Part shown: in pieces, positions 59,993 through 64,000 of the stretch
Position numbering within the stretch: the first letter of the stretch is position 1
Layout: every line of letters begins with the position of its first letter
Assembly: GCF_029873635.1 (NCBI RefSeq)
Contig: NC_080419.1
Coordinates: 68,600,823 to 68,664,822 of the forward strand
DNA length: 64,000 nt
Source: Malania oleifera
Taxonomy: Eukaryota; Streptophyta; Magnoliopsida; Santalales; Ximeniaceae
Reading direction: 5' to 3'
Position numbers and translations under genes: made by a program
Notes under the pieces: generated by a model
What the model saw: the letters and a program-made list of their open reading frames with translations, nothing else
What the model was told of the DNA's origin: nothing
Database searches by the model: none

Positions 59993-60637
59993 TGTTAGAG
60001 ATGTGGCTCATATTCTGAGCATATCGCATGTACCGAAGAAAGACATGTGAAGTGCGGGAAAATTGCATGAGAGGAGTCTGCAACACTGAGGGCAAACTAT
60101 GGATTGATTGGGCCAAATCGTCGACGATTTTAGGCAGTACGCGGGAGTATTTTCTTAGCACCAAATAGTCAACTGTTTGGCCTAAGTAGTCGATTGTTTC
60201 AGTGGTGCAAATTACGAATTTTGAATTTGGGGGCTCGTAGATTGAGGTTATTTGGAGGATTTTCCTTCGGGGGATTATTATAGATGTAGTTTAGTTTTAC
60301 TAGAACTCTTCTATAGACATTGAGTTCATACTTAAACACTATGATAACCCAAAGATGTAAGCTTTGTCATTGATTATAGTGAAAACCAAAGTGCTGCTCC
60401 CATGGATGTAGGTTATCGCCGAACCACGTAAATCTCGTGTGTTCTAATTGTATTTTTGCTTCTTCTTATTATTCTTTGATTGCTTCTTGGGCATAGTTCA
60501 TTATCGAGTGTTTGCATTTGTGGTTGTTGGTTCGTTTGCGATTGATTGTGTGCTTCCGTTGCATGTGTTCAAGTTGAATGGGAATTAGAATTCTAGTTGA
60601 ATTAGAATTCAACTTGAACGGGGAACTAGAACCAACA
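59993..60637 (+). repeat. T1 3' LTR
   Basis: 645 bp, TGTTAGAGATG to GAACCAACA, about 82% identical by eye to 42607-43237. It has GTCGACGA/GTCGATTG words at 60118-60200 and the GGATGTAGGTTATCGCCGAA box near 60404-60423. Followed by GGTGG, the right target copy. Confidence 0.9.
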
Positions 60638-61156
60638 GGTGGATTAGAGTTTAGCGTTAGATGCATGGCGTGTAGAGAGGGAGATTTTAGCCGAGGATAA
60701 TCTAAGGATAGTCAAGATAGGCATGACATAGTTAGGTATCGAATACTTTCTTTCTTTATTTCTTTTTAAGAACACATATACATAAAATTATGATGAACGA
60801 AAATTTAGTTTGAAAAATTTAAAAATTGTGATTGGAAGTTTTTGAGTCCTGATTTTGTTTTGATTAGTAGTATAAAATTTATAGATGTATGTGCGTAAGA
60901 TTTCTGCGCGACCTGAGCCACCACTTCCATACTATTAATTTATCTCAAAATAAATTAATATCGGCATAAAAATTCCATTTACCAACAAAATTAAAATAAA
61001 AATTTCTACACAATGTAATTGCACGGGGCAAACAACTGTTTATTTTCATACAGAGCTAAAAAGCAAACCAGCAAAAGTCCGACGCATCCCCTAACCTGTC
61101 ATTTTCTTCCGTTCTGAATTTTTTCCTCCCATTACCCCCGCGAAAAAAAAGAAAAA

Positions 61157-61202
<46 letters not shown>

Positions 61203-61390
61203 CGGGTGGAGAGGGTGCCGGTGCGTGCAATCTCATCGATGCGCAAAGTTCTGATGGATGTATTAGTGCTTGCATTTTCCATTGAGATGGTTTCGAATCT
61301 GCCAGAGTCGCATGAGTTTGTGGAGCAGATCGATCACTGATGCATTGAGTTGGTCTGTTCTGGTTCATTTAATTGACAATTCGGTCGGAA
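60638..61390 (+). promoter_or_regulatory. 5' flank and 5' UTR of the PP2A B55 gene
   Basis: The unique stretch between T1 and the start codon. It holds no ORF of note. A TATA-like TATAAAAT is at about 60870, but whether it is used cannot be told. A GA run (61162-61201) and several purine patches lie in the probable 5' UTR, as often seen in plant leaders. The T1 insertion ends only about 750 bp before the start codon. Confidence 0.55.
61162..61201. repeat. (AG)20 microsatellite in the probable 5' UTR
   Basis: A pure AG run about 190 bp before the start codon. GA repeats in plant promoters and leaders can be bound by BBR/BPC GAGA-binding proteins; use here is not shown. Confidence 0.93.
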
Positions 61391-61508
61391 ATGAGCGCCG
61401 GGGAAGAAGAAGAAGTTGCGGTGGCTTCGTCGGGGTCGCCTCAGGCTCTGGAGTGGAAATTCTCGCAGGTATTTGGTGAACGGACGGCCGGGGAGGAAGT
61501 TCAGGAAG
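61391..61508 (+). CDS. PP2A 55-kDa regulatory subunit B, first coding exon
   Basis: Exon 1 of a host gene. It codes for MSAGEEEEVAVASSGSPQAL followed by EWKFSQVFGERTAGEEVQE, which matches the N-terminus of plant B55 (B-alpha/beta) subunits; in Arabidopsis the match is EWRFSQVFGERSAGEEVQE. B55 is a WD40 beta-propeller that gives the PP2A heterotrimer its substrate choice, in cytoplasm and nucleus. The exon ends after the first base of codon 40, followed by a GTACGA donor at 61509, so the intron is phase 1; in known proteins the next residues are VDIIS. The ATG at 61391 is chosen because it starts the family homology. Exon 2 was not found and should lie beyond the window. The gene looks intact here. 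Confidence 0.88.
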
Positions 61509-62984
61509 GTACGATGTTTGATTTCTCGATCCACGTGAATTTTTGGGATGGTTATGGACAACTTGATTTTAATTTGGGTTTGATTCATGTTCTTTACAAT
61601 TTTGTATCGTTGCTTAAGTGTTTTTGTGGAACTGAGAATGAAATTTTCTTGTTGAAAAGCAGAATCGATGATATGCGAATTGAACTTGGTAGACTTTATC
61701 TTGGGCGAATTCGATTGCATAGTTGGATGCTTTTGTTTGACAGAGGGAGGGGTTATTATTAGCCCGATTCCCTATGAATTTAATATGCAGACATGCAGTT
61801 TGGATTGAAGAAGTTAGAGGATTTGTAGTTAAGTCAGTTGTTCAACCACTGACAATTTATGAGTTACTGGTCTGCTCTATAAACAAATGAACATGTTACT
61901 GTATTCATTGTCTGGTATGGAGTTTATACTGTAATTGCGGTTTACACTTGATTTGGCTACAGTATAAGTGTGGCTACAAGGTTTCCTGACTAAAGAACAA
62001 TGGAATTAAAATGCTTTAGGAAATTGATAACTTTAAGATACTGTGTTTGCTACAGAGAACACATTGCATTGTCACAAAAGCAGGCAGTTTAGAGAAAATT
62101 GTTTGTGCTTGTTGAGTAAGTACCAGGTTTCATTCATATGGTCTGTGACAGGACTGTGCATGCAATTATATCTTAGAGCACAACTTTGCATGCAGTCATG
62201 AATTTGATACTTGATTGATGGTGGACTCTTGCAGTATCTTCTTTTCACAGACAACTGTAAATTTGGAACAAAATATGTTGGAGGTTTTTTAGTCCTTTAT
62301 TCTGAATAATTTGCATCTTGGGGCTAAGATTGAGTAGCAGTTAGCATTGGCTGGGTCGTGTATCTATATTAAATTGGAGAATCATGAGGCGTAGATTTGT
62401 TTATCAAGGAAAACTAGTGAAGTGGATGGTTGGATGGAGGATATTTGCAGGTGGAGGCTTTTCTCATGCTGTTTTCAGGCTGTTATTGGGTTATTAGGTT
62501 GGGTTTTAGCTGCAAATGTGACCTGGTTTAGAGTAATGTCTCCTAGAACGTCCTTGTTTTGGTTCATTGTATTGAAGCAGAATTGCAATGTGGTACACTG
62601 CAAACTAGAAAAAAAAAGTTGGTACATTAAGGCAGATTTGTGCAGATATGCTGGTGAAGATTGTGTATTACCACTTGCATATTTAGGTGAGGATGTTGAG
62701 GTGTCCCCACATTTTAGAGAAACTTTCATTGGTAAATTAGATTAAATGACTTAAAAGAAAATTATATTGTGAACTCTTATTTTTTTGCTAACGTGTATGA
62801 ATCTAGATGAAAAATATATGGATGAAACTTCAGATTGTCAACTTATTTTTCTAGAACATACACTTGCCATGCTTTAGGATGTTTGCACCAATTTTCAATT
62901 TGTTATGGCTTCTGTTTTCAGGTACCTATGGTTTGGAGCTTATTAACTGCATTGATACTGTGTGTTTGATACAATGACTTTTTA

Positions 62985-63670
62985 TGGGTTTACTTCAGGA
63001 AAACATGCCCTTTTTGCTTCATTTAGTATTTGGAAGCGAAAACTCCCTTGAAGATTTAGGCTTTTAGTTTGGTTGGATGTTCTTACTGGGGTTGACACCA
63101 ACATGCAGAGTGGGGCCTTCTGAGGCTCCGGATGTGTGCTCTCTTTGTTTTGACACATGAGAATCTGTTTATCATCTCTTTCTGCAGTGTTCTTATTCAT
63201 GGAGGGTTTGGAATAAGTTTGGCATTTCTAGAGAGAGTTTGGTTTGCCCTGATCTGGTGGAGGATGTGTTAGCTATTTTCGTTACAGGTTTCAATAGGAG
63301 TAGAGATGGTTTGGCTTTGTGGAGTTGCAGGGATTTTGTTGTTTTGTGGGTATTTGGTTGGAGCGGAATGCATGTATCTTTATGTGGAAGATCGCTTGGC
63401 CTTTGCCGTGAGGTAGGATTTAGTATTTGGCCTTGTTATGGGCTTTTGCAACAGGCTGCTTTAGGTGGGGGGGGCATGCTTTCAGATTTACAGCATGAGT
63501 GGATGGATGGCTGTGTTATTTTGATTGTAATTTTTTCTTGTTTGTTTTCTTTCCTTTTTAGGAGGATATTTTGTGCTCCTTTTTGTACATTCTTTCATCT
63601 TCAATGACATCTCTGTTTTTTCTACCAAAAAATTAAAATAATTGTATCAAAAAAAAAAAAAAAAAAAAAA
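62985..63670 (+). mobile_element. L1-type LINE, 5'-truncated 3' end
   Basis: The end of a LINE ORF2. An SIWKRKLP stretch near 63030 and VCSLC with YHLFLQCSYSWRVWNKFGI (about 63135-63225) form the zinc-binding zf-RVT region found after the RT of plant L1 elements. Further on comes a typical tail and a poly(A) run at 63649-63670. The remnant is dead: TGA at 63158-63160 is in the zf-RVT frame, and the frame shifts at least once between 63030 and 63130 and again after 63290. The RT and endonuclease parts are absent, as usual for incomplete target-primed insertion. The 5' limit is approximate and no sure target duplication was found. It lies in sense in intron 1 of the B55 gene. Confidence 0.8.
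63649..63670 (+). repeat. LINE poly(A) tail
   Basis: About 22 A residues ending the LINE, which marks its 3' end and its insertion by target-primed reverse transcription. Confidence 0.9.
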
Positions 63671-64000
63671 ACTCTTGTGCCTTTCCTGACCTGATCCTTT
63701 GACACAAGGGACCTCACAGAACTACATTATCACATTGTCATAACATACTAGCATGTGTGGTGTCCAAAACATGCATATAATGCATTGTGTGAACATGTTG
63801 AAAATGGGTGCATACTTGTGTTCTTATTAGGTAGGCTTTGTGTATGCATCAATGTTTGTTACAGCTATTGTTATGGGCTTCATGCATGCCTCAATGTTTG
63901 TTACTTTCCCCACGTTGGATCCTTTGGGTGTCGAGTTGTACGATGGGCTGATTGTTACGTAGTAATGGGCGATGCGCTCCTCTACGCTTTACTTCTTTTT

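Larger units (their letters stand above)
42607..60637 (+). mobile_element. T1: Copia/Tork-like retrotransposon, host of nest 2
   Basis: LTRs at 42607-43237 and 59993-60637 with a perfect target duplication GGTGG (42602-42606 and 60638-60642). It has a primer binding site at 43240, gag, protease, parts of integrase, RT, RNase H and a purine tract (AAGGTGGAGAT, 59982-59992). Sequence resembles the TNT1/Tork lineage. Without its insertions (S5, G3 with S6) it is about 4.4 kb. The LTRs are only about 82% identical by eye, which makes it the oldest dated element here. Strongly eroded. Confidence 0.88.
61509..64000 (+). other. PP2A B55 intron 1 (5' part)
   Basis: Starts with GT at 61509 and goes past the right edge. 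It contains the LINE remnant. The open frames at 62422-62745 and elsewhere show no known protein features and are taken as chance. Between the LINE and the edge, TGTTTGTTAC follows ATGCATCAA or ATGCCTCAA twice, at about 63844-63862 and 63885-63905. Confidence 0.72.

Noticed and set aside
62422-62745. 107-codon open frame in the PP2A intron
   Set aside because: No known motif, no coding-like composition and no splice context. It does not match the expected B55 exon 2 (VDIISAIEFD).
1-64000. Integrated plant pararetrovirus (caulimovirus)
   Set aside because: All pol blocks have integrase and LTRs with 5-bp target duplications. No movement protein or coat-type region was seen.

Overview
The window is plant nuclear DNA, most likely from a dicot. 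It contains many LTR retrotransposons of plant lineages (Copia/Sirevirus, Copia/Tork, Gypsy/chromovirus), one hAT transposon, an L1-type LINE tail, and a single host gene start: the first coding exon of a PP2A B55 regulatory subunit at 61391-61508. The species cannot be told from the sequence. No prokaryotic feature, CRISPR array, rRNA or tRNA gene was seen.

Layout, nest 1 (1-40888). A plus-strand Sirevirus (called S1) runs from the left edge to 40888 and has been split by seven later insertions. In order these are: an LTR of another Sirevirus inside its 5' LTR (S4, ending at 751); a Gypsy solo LTR in its RNase H region (G1, 5869-7962); a Gypsy element in its third ORF (G2, 9527-17634); a hAT transposon just after that ORF (about 18070-22374); an unclassified solo LTR (X1, 22478-23266); and, inside its 3' LTR, two minus-strand Sireviruses (S2, about 24190-29070, and S3, 29251-40222). 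Without the insertions S1 would be about 9-10 kb, normal for its lineage.

Between the nests (40889-42606) there is an old LTR-like remnant and a (GT)n(GA)n microsatellite. Nest 2 (42607-60637) is an older Copia element of Tork type (T1) with a perfect GGTGG target duplication. It contains a Sirevirus-like solo LTR (S5, 44960-47257) and a minus-strand Gypsy element (G3, 47273-58556), and G3 itself holds another Sirevirus-type solo LTR (S6, 49908-51793).

From 60638 to the right edge the sequence is the 5' flank, 5' UTR with a GA repeat, first coding exon and start of intron 1 of the PP2A B55 gene. A 5'-truncated LINE with a poly(A) tail lies in that intron.

Relative ages estimated by eye from LTR pairs agree with the nesting: T1 about 82% identity between LTRs (oldest), S1 and G2 about 93%, S3 and G3 about 95% (youngest). 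All retroelements are fossils with broken coding regions, although S3 keeps every structural part.

I found no new enzymatic or defence system. The most notable unexplained pattern is that nearly every LTR family here carries an array of its own short palindromic word (TTCGGGCGCCCGAA, TTCAGACGTCTGAA, TTGGTCGACCAA, TCGTCGACGA) in the outer part of the LTR, across both Copia and Gypsy. A second conserved box is shared by the Sirevirus and Tork LTRs.
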